From Metaclostridioides mangenotii (lineage in GTDB: Bacteria; Bacillota; Clostridia; Peptostreptococcales; Peptostreptococcaceae), in the NCBI RefSeq assembly GCF_017873185.1, contig NZ_JAGGJX010000001.1, positions 248,001-312,000 of the forward strand: a stretch of 64,000 nucleotides of DNA. Reading direction: 5' to 3'. Made by a program: the position numbers and the translations under genes. The notes beneath the pieces were generated by a model. It was given only the letters and a program-made list of their open reading frames with translations. It was not told the origin of the DNA and ran no database searches. Below, piece by piece: positions 17,783 to 27,048 of the stretch. Position 1 is the first letter of the stretch, and the number at the start of each line of letters is the position of its first letter.

Positions 17783-19264
17783 CTATACCTTTAAGAATTT
17801 TTTGATTTCTGATTTTAATTTATCTTTATCAGAAATACTATTGTGAAGTATTTCTGCATCTTTTAACTTTAATATTGAGTCAGGAATCTCTACATTAGAT
17901 ACATCTCTTAACTTACCTACTATTTCAAAGTCGTCTAAATTAGAATCTTTGTATCCTAGAGAATCTAAAACGTCTTCAGAGAACTTATATGGGTTTGCTG
18001 TACTTACAATTACAGTCTTTGTATCGTCTGAAGTTTTTTGTACATATTTTTCATAGCAGTTGTAAGCAACAGCAGTGTGAGTATCTATAAGGTAATCGAA
18101 ATTATCAAATACCTTTTTTATAGTTTTTCTAACGGATTCTTCATCAGAGTATTCCGCTGAGAATGAATCTAAATTATTTTTCATATCTTCATCAATTTCG
18201 TAAACTCCTTTTGAGCTTAGCTTATTCATTAGATTTTTTACTGTAGATTGATCTCTATCGCAAACTTCAAATAATAGTCTTTCAAGATTGCTAGATATTA
18301 AAATATCCATTGAAGGGGAAGAGGTCAGTTTTAAACTCCTATTTTTGTCATATTTTCCTGTTGCAAAAAAGTCGTACAACACATTGTTGTCATTAGAGGC
18401 ACAAATAAGTTTATTTATAGGTAGCCCCATTTGTTTAGCATAGTATCCTGCAAGTATATTACCGAAATTTCCTGTTGGTACTACAAAATTGATTTTATCA
18501 TTTAGGCTTATTTCACCAGTAGACACCAAGTTCATATATGAATAAAAATAGTAAACTACTTGAGGTAATAATCTACCTATATTTATTGAATTAGCAGAAG
18601 AAAGTACATATCCACTATTTGAAAGCTCTCCCTCAAATTCTTTATCTGAAAATATATTTTTAACTCCAGACTGTGCATCATCAAAGTTTCCTCTTATGCC
18701 GACTACATGTGTATTTTTACCTTTTTGAGTTTTCATTTGAAGTTTTTGTACTGCACTGACTCCATCTTCTGGAAAAAATACAACAATTTTGGTGTTTTCT
18801 ACATCCATAAAACCTTCAAGTGCTGCTTTTCCAGTATCTCCTGAAGTTGCAGTTAGAATTACAACTTCTTTATTTAATCCTCTTTTTTGTATAGCAGTCT
18901 TCAGAAGATATGGCATTATAGTCAGCGCCATATCTTTAAAAGCGAGTGTAGGTCCATGGTAAAGTTCTAAAAAGTAAGAACCATTAACTTTGTTTAGATT
19001 CACTGCATTTTCATATTTAAATTTATTGCCATAAGCATTGTTTATACATTCTTTAATTTCATCATCTTTAAAATCTGTTAAAAATTCTTTTAAAATATCA
19101 AATGCAATTTGAGAGTATGTTTTGCCTACATAATTTTTAAGTTTATCGGTTATATTTGGAAAATGGGTTGGAACATAAAGCCCGCCATCATTTGAGATTC
19201 CTTTTATTATTGCTTGCGAAGATGCTGAAATATCTGTATTTCCTCGAGTACTTATAAAGTCCAT
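17783..19264 (-). CDS. thrC: Threonine synthase
   Basis: PLP enzyme converting O-phosphohomoserine to threonine. The 493-aa form is the long class typical of clostridia and proteobacteria. The PLP-lysine motif is in YHGPTLAFKDMAL, then TATSGDTGKAALEG and VPTGNFGNILAGYYAKQMG. The N-terminus MDFISTRGNTDISASSQAII is standard. ATG at 19264 after a GGAGGAG site. First gene after the T-box leader; with thrB it makes the end of the threonine pathway responsive to uncharged tRNA-Thr. Confidence 0.96.
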   Translation of the reverse strand: MDFISTRGNTDISASSQAIIKGISNDGGLYVPTHFPNITDKLKNYVGKTYSQIAFDILKEFLTDFKDDEIKECINNAYGNKFKYENAVNLNKVNGSYFLELYHGPTLAFKDMALTIMPYLLKTAIQKRGLNKEVVILTATSGDTGKAALEGFMDVENTKIVVFFPEDGVSAVQKLQMKTQKGKNTHVVGIRGNFDDAQSGVKNIFSDKEFEGELSNSGYVLSSANSINIGRLLPQVVYYFYSYMNLVSTGEISLNDKINFVVPTGNFGNILAGYYAKQMGLPINKLICASNDNNVLYDFFATGKYDKNRSLKLTSSPSMDILISSNLERLLFEVCDRDQSTVKNLMNKLSSKGVYEIDEDMKNNLDSFSAEYSDEESVRKTIKKVFDNFDYLIDTHTAVAYNCYEKYVQKTSDDTKTVIVSTANPYKFSEDVLDSLGYKDSNLDDFEIVGKLRDVSNVEIPDSILKLKDAEILHNSISDKDKLKSEIKKFLKV

Positions 19265-19381
19265 ATTTTCTCCTCCATATTCTCCATTTTTACTTAAATC
19301 AATATAAATATATATTTTTTATTAATTTTAAATATCTGTTTTTTATTAGCTAAAAGCTATTATTACTTGAAAATTTTCAAT

Positions 19382-19645
19382 AAAAAAAGATTCCCGTCCC
19401 TAAAAAGGGACGAGAATCTTATTCCCGCGGTTCCACCCAAATTGATTTATATAAAATCCACTTGTACTTTAACGTAAGTTAGACGTCTATTCTTACTAAG
19501 ATCTATTGATAACTTCAGATAGAAGCTCATAGGTAGTTTTCAATCCCTCTAGTTAAGGAAACTTTTCAGTCGGTGGGTTTCCATCTCTGTTAACTGATTT
19601 AGATTTACTCTTCCTAATCATTGCCTTTTATTATTTATAATATTA
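19382..19645 (-). promoter_or_regulatory. T-box leader (threonine) for thrC-thrB
   Basis: Read on the minus strand. The T-box sequence GGGTGGAACCGCGGG lies at 19438-19424, followed by a terminator (AAGATTCTCGTCCC paired with GGGACGGGAATCTT, then a T-run, 19420-19382). Upstream is a Stem I with an AGAGATGG-type AG bulge. In the specifier region the bases GAAA-ACT-ACC place ACU (Thr) at 19537-19535 before the conserved A. The UGGA bulge would pair with a U73 discriminator, as in Bacillus tRNA-Thr. Uncharged tRNA-Thr should favour the antiterminator and thrCB expression. Confidence 0.9.
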
Positions 19646-19651
19646 TTATTC

Positions 19652-19680
19652 ATTCTATGAAAAAAAATCAACGCTGTCAA
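19652..19680 (-). promoter_or_regulatory. Sigma-A promoter for the thr T-box transcript
   Basis: On the minus strand TTGACA (19680-19675), a 17-base spacer and TAGAAT (19657-19652). Transcription would begin near 19645, just upstream of Stem I. Confidence 0.75.
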
Positions 19681-20307
19681 GCGAAATTTTGAAAAAAAGA
19701 AATAATTTCATTTTTAGAAATATTTAAATAATCATTGGTTAGATATCGTTTTATATAAAAAGTCAACTATTTAGACAGCAAAAAACAATAACTACTTAAA
19801 TAAATACAATTATATTTAGGTGTATTAAATTAATTTTTTATAGAAAAATAATATTTTTTTTGAATTATCATATGAAAAATTATATCATTAATAAAAAATA
19901 AATTTAAAAATAGATTCTGAATGGTACAGCGCTATTTACCCATTGCTTAATTAAATGCCTAGAAGATAATTATGATAAAAAAATGACAAAAATTACCTTG
20001 TAAATATCAACTAAAAAATAAAACTATATAGATAATTAAAAAGCTTTAATTGTCTAAATTACTGATAATTAAAGCTTTTTAATTTGTTAAATTATAATTG
20101 TTTTGGGTATAATAAATAATACAATAAATTAGTTACAAAATATTAACCTATTTTTTATTAAAAAATTAACTATAATATAAATGGGGCATAAAGCAGATCA
20201 TTAAGAAATTATACAAAATAAAATTTAATAAATAAGGAATCTTTTCAAGTAAAGTTCATATTCAATTCATATGACAAGCTTACAATACTATAAAAGGAGG
20301 CGATGTA
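19681..20307. other. AT-rich intergenic region, no gene seen
   Basis: No ORF with a credible start in either direction. The only structure is a 16-bp palindrome (TTAAAAAGCTTTAATT at 20036-20051, with 20067-20082) that could terminate transcripts from either side. The left third is the upstream region of the thr promoter, and the right end is the leader of the 36-aa ORF. Confidence 0.6.
20036..20082. terminator. Palindrome, 16-bp stem
   Basis: TTAAAAAGCTTTAATT (20036-20051) pairs perfectly with 20067-20082 across 15 bases, giving A/T runs on both sides. No gene lies immediately before it on either strand, so its host transcript is unclear. Confidence 0.6.
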
Positions 20308-20418
20308 ATGGCAATACTACTAATATCAGCTGGATTGATATTATTCATGTATGGACTATCAGTATTATCATATATATCAGATTCAAACGCTTTGGATAAT
20401 TTATCAAACGAAAACTAA
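20308..20418 (+). CDS. Small single-span membrane peptide, 36 aa
   Basis: The ATG at 20308 follows a near-perfect AAAGGAGGCGATGT site. The peptide MAILLISAGLILFMYGLSVL forms one membrane helix and then a short polar tail SYISDSNALDNLSNEN. The strong ribosome site and isolated position argue for a genuine small gene; such peptides may act on membrane partners or be toxins. No antisense RNA or obvious partner is visible. Function unknown. Confidence 0.6.
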   Translation: MAILLISAGLILFMYGLSVLSYISDSNALDNLSNEN

Positions 20419-20601
20419 TAAAAAACATCGACATTGATAATAAATATAAGTATTAGTATATAAGCTGTAAATATAGAAGTTTTGTATTTACAGTTTTATT
20501 ATGTATAAAAATTTATTTTACTTAGCGTAAAAGTTTCTATATACTTAAATTATAAAAAGTAAAAATTTAAAAAAATATATATAAAGGAAAGTGGGAAGAA
20601 T

Positions 20602-21513
20602 ATGAAAGATTTAATTGTAATAGGTGCTGGCCCAGCAGGATTAACTTCAGCTCTTTATGCGGTTAGAGCAGGATTAACTGTAGCTGTTTTTGAAAAGAGT
20701 GTTTATGGAGGACAGGTTACTGGTACTGCTGAAGTTGAAAACTATCCTTCAATTCAAAAAATCTCTGGATTTGAATTTGCTAACAATATATATAATCAAT
20801 CTATAGCTCAAGGAGTTGAAATCAACTTTGAAGGGGTAGAAAAAATAGAAGACAAAGGAAACTATAAAGTAGTTAAGACAGCTTCAGGAGAGCATGAAAC
20901 AAAAACTGTAATAATAGCAAATGGAGTTGAAAGACGTAAATTAGGATGTAAAGGTGAAAAAGAATTCACTGGAAGAGGTGTAACATACTGTGCAACTTGT
21001 GATGGAGCTTTCTTTAAAAAACAAGATGTAGCAATTGTAGGTGGAGGAAATACAGCGCTTGAAGATGCACTATTCCTAGCCAATAACTGTTCAAAAGTCT
21101 ACTTAATACATAGAAGGGACTCATTTAGAGGTGATAAGATACTTATAGATGCAGTGCTGAAAAGAGAAAATATTGAGATAATCTACGAAAGTGGGGTAGA
21201 GGAAATAGCAGGAGATACAAATGTTAAAGAAGTAAAAATCAAAAACCTTAAAGACGAATCAATAAGCACAATAACTGTAAGCGGAATATTTGTTGCAATA
21301 GGGCTTGAACCAAAGAACCAAATGTTTAGCAATATTTTAGAATTAGACAAAGCTGGTTATATAGTAGCTGATGAGACTTGCACTACTAAAATAGAAGGTG
21401 TATATGTAGCAGGAGACAACAGAACAAAGTTTTTACGTCAAATAATAACAGCAGCAGCAGACGGAGCAATAGCAGCCGTACAAGCAGCAAACTACGTAAA
21501 TACAGGAAAATAA
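20602..21513 (+). CDS. trxB: Thioredoxin-disulfide reductase
   Basis: FAD- and NAD(P)H-binding reductase of the low-molecular-weight thioredoxin reductase family, 303 aa. The FAD motif GAGPAGLTSALYAVRAG is near residue 8, the redox-active site CATCDGAF is near residue 133, then GGGNTALEDALFLA for NADPH and the C-terminal GVYVAGDNRTKFLRQIITAA. The gene is not next to a trxA. The start ATG follows GGAAAGTGGGAAG. The C-terminal ADGAIAAVQAANYV matches the family. It is monocistronic, as far as can be seen. Confidence 0.93.
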   Translation: MKDLIVIGAGPAGLTSALYAVRAGLTVAVFEKSVYGGQVTGTAEVENYPSIQKISGFEFANNIYNQSIAQGVEINFEGVEKIEDKGNYKVVKTASGEHETKTVIIANGVERRKLGCKGEKEFTGRGVTYCATCDGAFFKKQDVAIVGGGNTALEDALFLANNCSKVYLIHRRDSFRGDKILIDAVLKRENIEIIYESGVEEIAGDTNVKEVKIKNLKDESISTITVSGIFVAIGLEPKNQMFSNILELDKAGYIVADETCTTKIEGVYVAGDNRTKFLRQIITAAADGAIAAVQAANYVNTGK

Positions 21514-21564
21514 ATTCAAAACAAAGAAAATAAATGAAGTGGTAATTAAATATTTATAAATAAA

Positions 21565-21702
21565 ATGGATATTGTTAATGAAATAGAAGTTATTAAAGAA
21601 ATTACTACTATCTATTAAGCAGACATTAGAGATGAAGTAGCTATTATTAACGAAGTAGCTGTCCTTAATAAAATGGTTTTTATCGGTTATAGAATAAAAT
21701 AA
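21565..21702 (+). other. Repetitive small ORF remnant with in-frame TAA
   Basis: The ATG at 21565 opens MDIVNEIEVIKEITTIY then TAA (21616-21618); the frame stays open to 21702 with DEVAIINEVAVLNKMVF. The DNA has imperfect 18-base repeats (GAAGTAGCTATTATTAAC, then GAAGTAGCTGTCCTTAAT). There is no good ribosome site. It may be a decayed gene or simple low-complexity sequence before the long hairpin. Confidence 0.35.
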
Positions 21703-21773
21703 AGAATGAGACATTGTCTGGATATGATTTGACGTCCAGCATGCCTCATTCTTTATTTTGTTTTATAACCGAT
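21682..21773. terminator. Long palindromic bidirectional terminator, 29-bp arms
   Basis: Arms 21682-21710 and 21745-21773 pair over 29 bp with two G-T wobbles. The 34-base tip contains an inner stem CTGGA/TCCAG. It lies between convergent trxB and the DUF2207 gene. The topology is like the A/B/C palindromes but the tip sequence does not match them. Confidence 0.85.
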
Positions 21774-21807
21774 GACAGTTATTTTAACACCTTTAATCCC
21801 ATTTTTA

Positions 21808-23694
21808 CTACCAGCTACCTCTACCGCCACCACCAAATCCTCCACCAGAGAAGCCTCCTCCAGAAGATCCGCCATTGCCAAATCCACCGTGCGAACTACC
21901 CTGTTTAACGATTGGTACTGTTGTAGTGCGTAGAGAACCCATAGAACGATTGAAAGAACTTATCCATAAAACACTAGAGAAAGTGTCGTAATTAGATCCA
22001 TGATACCATGTTGGTTTAGGAATTGATAATTGTTCAAATTTCTTTGCCCATACATTAGATACCCCCAACACATATGCGTATGGCAGTACGTGATAGAAGT
22101 AGGTTGGATCTTCTTGAACTAGTAACTCTAGGCGATCTTTCTCAGCATATTTTATAAAATCTTTAAATCCTAGAATTTCTTCTAACCACACGTGACCCTT
22201 TGCACTACGTTTTGTTGGTGAAACTAATATGATAATACATATAAGAATAACAAACAAAGAAATCGCAGTACTGGTAGATGATAATTCAACAAATCTTAAG
22301 CAATATACTATCAATATAAAGAGATTTATTAATCCAAGTGAAATATATAATAATGCTATTTTGCCTTTTTTCATTTTATATCTGTATTTCCCGATAAATA
22401 GCCAAGGAATAAATACAATAGTGAAAAATATTGAAATTAAACCAGCCATAAATAGAGCGGATGATACTATTAGATAGGTCTGATAGTTGTTTAAGAAAGA
22501 AGTGATAGCTATTACACTCAGAGACAGTATAAATGCTAGAAACTTTAATAATCCTGAAGTTCCTGCAAAGATACGATTATCTTGTAGTGCGAATTTACCT
22601 GCAATTTTAGCAGCAGTTGCCTGAAATTCTTCTCCAATATTTTTTTTCTTTAGATCTTCAAAGCTTACACGATCTTTATAGAGAATTTTATTAAATAACA
22701 TCTGTTCGTATTGCTCTAATTGATTATCTGCATCCTTAATTTTTTCTAGTTCAAATGAATTTTTTCCTTTTTCGTGAATATTTAGATATCCTTTTGTAGC
22801 CCACTCTATTACAAGAGATGTGGTATCCTCATTATTTGCAGTTCCGTCTATTACATATCCGATTTCGGCACTGTTTAAACCTTTAGGAGGCTCAAATGAT
22901 ACAATCGGAATTACTTTATTGATTTTCCCCTTTTTAATATAGTAGAGTAGAAGTAGAGCTCCTAAAGCACCTAATATTATCATAGCAACGGTAGTGCTGC
23001 CACTAGATTCTGGGTAATTGAAGTATCCATCTTCTAGATTTACTTTTATTGTAATTCCTTCATAAGGACTTAAAAATTTATTATAAGCACCGTAGATAGT
23101 ATTGCCTTCTACATGGTATGTTACATTATTATTACCAGTGTTTTCATTTCCATATTTGCCACTGGTAAAATTGATTTTACTAGTATCAAATTTCTTTGGC
23201 ATATTAATTGCAAATGAAACATTGTATATATGAGCATCTATATTTGTTGGGATTATATTCATATACAACATTTGTAATCCGTCTAAATCTAAATCCCTTG
23301 TGTAGATGTCATAAGTTAATACGTAGGATTCCTTACCAGTAAATTCGTAATCTGGATTTCCTGCTTTTATTACAACACTTTCCTGACCATACTCAACACT
23401 GTATTTATGGTCTTCTACATTTATATTCTTGACAGGGAATACATAGTTTTTTTCACCATTCCCAAAATCCATTTTATATTGGATAGGTATTTCACTATAT
23501 AAACCGTGGCTAGGCACGAAGAAACTCATATTGATACTCTCTTTAACATGAATGACTCCATCTTCTTCTATATCCATTACAACATCATAAGAATTCATTT
23601 GAAAGCTCTCATATGCAAATACATTACTAGTTGTAGTGAAAAATATTAAAAATAGAAATAATAAACTCAATATATGATTTTTAAACCTTTTCAT
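21808..23694 (-). CDS. DUF2207 family membrane protein
   Basis: A 628-aa protein with an N-terminal signal peptide (ILSLLFLFLIFFTTTSNVFA), a beta-rich extracellular domain of about 200 residues with the DUF2207 N-terminal pattern (YDVVMDIEEDGVIHVKESI), a membrane helix near 235-255, a cytoplasmic or winged domain (PPKGLNSAEIGYVIDG) and two more helices near 400-470. The C-terminus is glycine-rich (GGGFSGGGFGGGGRGSW), as usual for this family. It is transcribed with the LemA gene just upstream, a pairing common in Firmicutes. Biochemical role unknown. Confidence 0.9.
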   Translation of the reverse strand: MKRFKNHILSLLFLFLIFFTTTSNVFAYESFQMNSYDVVMDIEEDGVIHVKESINMSFFVPSHGLYSEIPIQYKMDFGNGEKNYVFPVKNINVEDHKYSVEYGQESVVIKAGNPDYEFTGKESYVLTYDIYTRDLDLDGLQMLYMNIIPTNIDAHIYNVSFAINMPKKFDTSKINFTSGKYGNENTGNNNVTYHVEGNTIYGAYNKFLSPYEGITIKVNLEDGYFNYPESSGSTTVAMIILGALGALLLLYYIKKGKINKVIPIVSFEPPKGLNSAEIGYVIDGTANNEDTTSLVIEWATKGYLNIHEKGKNSFELEKIKDADNQLEQYEQMLFNKILYKDRVSFEDLKKKNIGEEFQATAAKIAGKFALQDNRIFAGTSGLLKFLAFILSLSVIAITSFLNNYQTYLIVSSALFMAGLISIFFTIVFIPWLFIGKYRYKMKKGKIALLYISLGLINLFILIVYCLRFVELSSTSTAISLFVILICIIILVSPTKRSAKGHVWLEEILGFKDFIKYAEKDRLELLVQEDPTYFYHVLPYAYVLGVSNVWAKKFEQLSIPKPTWYHGSNYDTFSSVLWISSFNRSMGSLRTTTVPIVKQGSSHGGFGNGGSSGGGFSGGGFGGGGRGSW

Positions 23695-23733
23695 ATACCC
23701 TCCTTAAAAAAGATATAGGTAATCCTATATCTT

Positions 23734-24279
23734 TTAAAATGAAATCTTAATATTGTCGCGATGTGATTCTTCAATTTCAAATAACGGTTGCTTCTTAAAT
23801 TTAAATATTGAAGCTATGATATTTGAAGGGAATGATTCACATTTTGTATTAAATTCTCTTACAATTGCATTGTAGTATTTACGAGCGTTTGCGATCTCGC
23901 CTTCCATTGATTTTAAATCATTCTGCATAGTTATAAAATTTGTATTTGCTTTCAAATCAGGATATGATTCGCTTAATGCAAATAGGTGAGATAGTGTAGA
24001 CTGCAATGATTTTTCATTTGAAATCTTATCATCGATTGATGTAGCATTCATTGCAAAATTTCTCGCTTGTATTACTTTTTCTAATGTTTCAGATTCGTGT
24101 TTGGTATATCCTTTTACCGTTTCTACCAAGTTAGGAATTAAATCATAACGTTTCTTTAAATACACATCCATAGTGGAAAAGGCTTCTTCTAATCGATTTT
24201 TTAGTTTTATAAATCCATTGTAAGAAGCAATAAGCCAAAAAACAATAACAGCAATTAATACAATAATTATTATTAACAT
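23734..24279 (-). CDS. LemA family protein
   Basis: A 181-aa membrane-anchored helical protein. An N-terminal hydrophobic anchor (MLIIIIVLIAVIVFWLIASY) is followed by NGFIKLKNRLEEAFSTMDV, KKRYDLIPNLVETVKGY and the LemA core with YPDLKANTNF and ARKYYNAIVREFN. Start set at the ATG at 24279, directly after GGAGGAT; the longer frame to 24315 lacks support. It is followed 39 bases later by the DUF2207 gene. LemA/DUF2207 pairs are widespread but their role is not settled. Confidence 0.92.
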   Translation of the reverse strand: MLIIIIVLIAVIVFWLIASYNGFIKLKNRLEEAFSTMDVYLKKRYDLIPNLVETVKGYTKHESETLEKVIQARNFAMNATSIDDKISNEKSLQSTLSHLFALSESYPDLKANTNFITMQNDLKSMEGEIANARKYYNAIVREFNTKCESFPSNIIASIFKFKKQPLFEIEESHRDNIKISF

Positions 24280-24366
24280 AACATCCTCCTTTCTTTCCTT
24301 TTGATAGTATAACATAATTATATATAACTTATATCGTTTTTATACTCTTGTAGTACTAAATAATAA

Positions 24367-24398
24367 AAAAGCCAACTAAAAAATTGATTAGTTGGCTT
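24367..24398 (-). terminator. Terminator after typA
   Basis: AAAGCCAACTAA (24367-24378) pairs with TTAGTTGGCTTT (24387-24398). On the minus strand it is followed by TTTTTATT, so it ends the typA transcript. Confidence 0.85.
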
Positions 24399-24431
24399 TA
24401 ATGCGATAACTATATATATTATTAAGACTAA

Positions 24432-26258
24432 CTACTTAGCTTGTCTTGATCTATTGTATCTAAGTCTATCGTGCTCATTTAAAAGTTTTTTTCTAAGTCT
24501 TATAGAGTCTGGAGTAATTTCGACAAGTTCATCAGATTCTATAAATTCAAGAGCTTCCTCTAAAGTAAATATCTTAGGAGGAGATAATTTTATCGCATCA
24601 TCCGAACCAGAAGCACGGACGTTACTCATCTTTTTATTTTTACATGGGTTTACTACCATGTCGTCTTTTCTTGAGTTCATAGCTATTATCATACCTTCGT
24701 ATACTTCAACACCTGGATCAACAAACATTGTAGCTCTGTCGCTTAAAGCACTTAGAGAGTATCCCATTGTTACGCCAGGTCCTTGTGCTATTAGAACACC
24801 ATTGTTTCTTGATGGTATTTCACCTTTAAACTCTTCAAATTGTTCAAATGATCTAACTAGAGTACCTTCACCATGAGTAGAGTTTATAAATTGGCTTCTA
24901 TATCCTAAAAGTCCACGAGTAGGTGCTAAGAATTCTACTTTTACATAGTCTCCTTCAGATGCCATAGACACCATCATGCCTTTTCTAAGACTTATCTCAT
25001 TTATGACAGTTCCAGAGTAAGTGTCAGGACAGTTAACTATAACTCTTTCAATTGGCTCTAAAAGTTTTCCATTTTCATCTTTGTGCATTAAAACCTCTGG
25101 TTTAGATACTCCAACTTCATATCCTTCACGTCTCATGTTTTCTAGAAGTATTGATAAGTGAAGCTCTCCACGTCCAGAAACCTTAAATCCGTCAGTCGTA
25201 TCTAGAGGATCTACTCTAAGTCCTACGTTTACTTCTAATTCTTTCTCAAGTCTATCTCTTAATTGTCTAGTAGTAACTAGTTTACCGCTTTTACCAACAA
25301 AAGGAGAATCGTTAACTAAGAAGTTCATAGACAGAGTAGGCTCTTCAATTTTAATCATTTCCATTGGAAGAGGATTGTTTAAATCGCAAATAGTTTCTCC
25401 AATTGATATATCAGGAATACCAGCTATAACAGCAATTTCTCCACTGCAAGCTTCATCTACTTCTACTTGATTTAAACCTTCATAAACTGATAATTTAGAG
25501 ATTTTTCCTTTTGATACGACATCATTGTCTTTACATATAGAAACAGTTGATCCGTTTTTAAGAGTTCCTTTAGTTATTCTACCTATACCAAGTCTTCCGA
25601 TGTAGTCATCATATGCTAGTGCAGATACTTGGAATTGTAGAGGTTCTTCATTGTAGTCTGGGTAAGCAGCAACATGACTAGTAATTGTTTCAAATAGAGG
25701 AGAAAGGTCAGTACTTTCATCTTCCATCTCTTTTTTTGCAATACCTTGTTTAGCTATTCCATATATTATAGGGAATTCACATTGTTCATCAGTTGCGTTT
25801 AATTCAACAAATAAGTCGAAAACTTCATCCACAACTTCTTCTGCTCTCTGATCTTTTTTATCTATTTTATTTATAAATAGAATTGGCTTTAATCCGCATT
25901 CTAATGATTTTTGAAGTACGAATCTAGTTTGAGGCATAGGCCCTTCACTAGCATCTACTAGAAGTAAAACTGTATCAACAGTTTTCATAACACGTTCAAC
26001 TTCAGAAGAGAAGTCACTGTGACCAGGAGTATCTACTATGTTTATTTTATAATCGTTGTAATTTATTGCGCAGTTTTTTGAATAAATAGTAATTCCTCTT
26101 TCTTGTTCGATATCATTACTATCCATTACACGGTCTCTAACAGTTTCATTATCCCTAAAAACTCCACCTTGAGATAAAAACGCATCCACTAGAGTAGATT
26201 TACCTGCGTCAACGTGGGCAATTACCGCGATATTTATGATTTTATGCTTTAATAACAT
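24432..26258 (-). CDS. typA: Translational GTPase TypA/BipA
   Basis: Ribosome-binding GTPase related to EF-G, involved in ribosome assembly and stress or low-temperature growth. G1 is AHVDAGKST, G3 is DTPGHSDFSSEVERVM, G4 is NKIDKKD. Further on come the EF-G-like domains and the family C-terminal domain (LTPRGLLGYRSQF-like LAPTRGLLGYRSQF, then KNKKMSNVRASGSDDA). 608 aa is full length. Start ATG at 26258 with a GAAGGGAG site. Monocistronic. Confidence 0.97.
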   Translation of the reverse strand: MLLKHKIINIAVIAHVDAGKSTLVDAFLSQGGVFRDNETVRDRVMDSNDIEQERGITIYSKNCAINYNDYKINIVDTPGHSDFSSEVERVMKTVDTVLLLVDASEGPMPQTRFVLQKSLECGLKPILFINKIDKKDQRAEEVVDEVFDLFVELNATDEQCEFPIIYGIAKQGIAKKEMEDESTDLSPLFETITSHVAAYPDYNEEPLQFQVSALAYDDYIGRLGIGRITKGTLKNGSTVSICKDNDVVSKGKISKLSVYEGLNQVEVDEACSGEIAVIAGIPDISIGETICDLNNPLPMEMIKIEEPTLSMNFLVNDSPFVGKSGKLVTTRQLRDRLEKELEVNVGLRVDPLDTTDGFKVSGRGELHLSILLENMRREGYEVGVSKPEVLMHKDENGKLLEPIERVIVNCPDTYSGTVINEISLRKGMMVSMASEGDYVKVEFLAPTRGLLGYRSQFINSTHGEGTLVRSFEQFEEFKGEIPSRNNGVLIAQGPGVTMGYSLSALSDRATMFVDPGVEVYEGMIIAMNSRKDDMVVNPCKNKKMSNVRASGSDDAIKLSPPKIFTLEEALEFIESDELVEITPDSIRLRKKLLNEHDRLRYNRSRQAK

Positions 26259-26518
26259 TTATGTTGCTCCCTTCAAATTAAATAACTTATTAATTATAGC
26301 ACAGTAAGTTCCCGTGTACAAGAAAACATATTGTATATAGTATAAAAATGTTTTTAAATGTTGAAAAAAATTGTATATATTGGAATTGCTGTTTATATCT
26401 GATAATTTCTTTAAAGAAATATACATAAAGGGCAATATAGTAGAACAATTAGAAAAACATTTAAGAACCCCTAAGTGGAATAGAGAAAAAAATTAGGGGG
26501 GATAAAAGATAAGTATCG

Positions 26519-26662
26519 CTAAAAGGTAGCTACTTTTCTTTGTGACTCTTCCGTAGTATGCGTATAAGTATTTAATGTTATGCTAATATTTGAATGTCCT
26601 AATCTTTTCAGAACATCTCTAGGTGTAACTCCATTTTGTATTAACATGCTAGCGTGAGTAAT
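26519..26662 (-). pseudogene. Tyrosine integrase, C-terminal fragment
   Basis: On the minus strand the frame reads ITHASMLIQNGVTPRDVLKR then LGHSNISITLNTYTHTTEES and stops at 26519. This is the C-terminal catalytic part of a phage-type tyrosine recombinase: the THAS and LGH...TxxxYxH boxes, including the nucleophilic Tyr. Everything upstream of THAS is gone; at 26662 the sequence switches to an unrelated plus-strand frame. Confidence 0.85.
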
Positions 26663-26758
26663 CAATTACTTTATGAAAATGGAATATTGAAAAAAGATAA
26701 AAAGTATCTTATTCTAAAAGCAGGGTTAAATAATCTGGGGGATGTAGATAATGAATAA
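26663..26758 (+). pseudogene. C-terminal fragment of an unrecognised, probably phage, ORF
   Basis: An open frame without a start begins at the integrase breakpoint and reads QLLYENGILKKDKKYLILKA then GLNNLGDVDNE to TAA at 26756-26758, overlapping the Dam methylase start by 8 bases as in compact phage operons. Too short to name. Confidence 0.45.
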
Positions 26759-26894
26759 ATCTTTGTTAAGCAGTAAAAAGCAAGACTGGGAGAAGCCAGA
26801 TTGGCTGTTTAGAGAGTTGGATAATCTGTTTAATTTTGATATAGATGTTTGCGCAAATCGTTATATTGTAAAAATCAATAGACACGTGAATTGA
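26751..26894 (+). pseudogene. Phage N-6-adenine methyltransferase (Dam), N-terminal fragment
   Basis: The ATG at 26751 follows a CTGGGGGATG site. It encodes MNKSLLSSKKQDWEKPDWLF then RELDNLFNFDIDVCANRY, matching the start of phage-type Dam methylases (SSKxxDWxTPxxLF and FDLDVCA). The frame fails after codon 47; catalytic motifs are missing. Remnant of a prophage. Confidence 0.75.
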
Positions 26895-27048
26895 ATATGC
26901 TTAAAGAGAAAATTAAGTGTGATTATTCTGCTAAAGCGATCTTTTTAATAGATATTTTTATGACAAAATAATCCGAATTACAAAAATTTTCTGACATACT
27001 ATGAAATGTGTCAAATCATGTAAATAATAATCAAGGAGATTTTAGAAA

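Larger units (their letters stand above)
26259..27048. other. Prophage scar and intergenic sequence
   Basis: No intact gene. From left: the typA promoter region, an open frame at about 26360-26492 encoding an unrecognised peptide ending LRTPKWNREKN, a CCCCTAA/TTAGGGG inverted repeat, an integrase tail (minus, 26519-26662), the tail of an unknown ORF (plus, to 26758), a Dam methylase head (plus, 26751-26894), then AT-rich DNA with TGACA/TGTCA arms near 26991-27012 ahead of the metallophosphatase gene. Confidence 0.7.

Noticed and set aside
21433-21908. Cys/Tyr/Phe-rich small ORFs around the trxB end
   Set aside because: Products of reading through the long palindrome and the trxB C-terminus in other frames.
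24454-24876. Plus-strand ORF inside typA
   Set aside because: Shadow of the typA C-terminal half.
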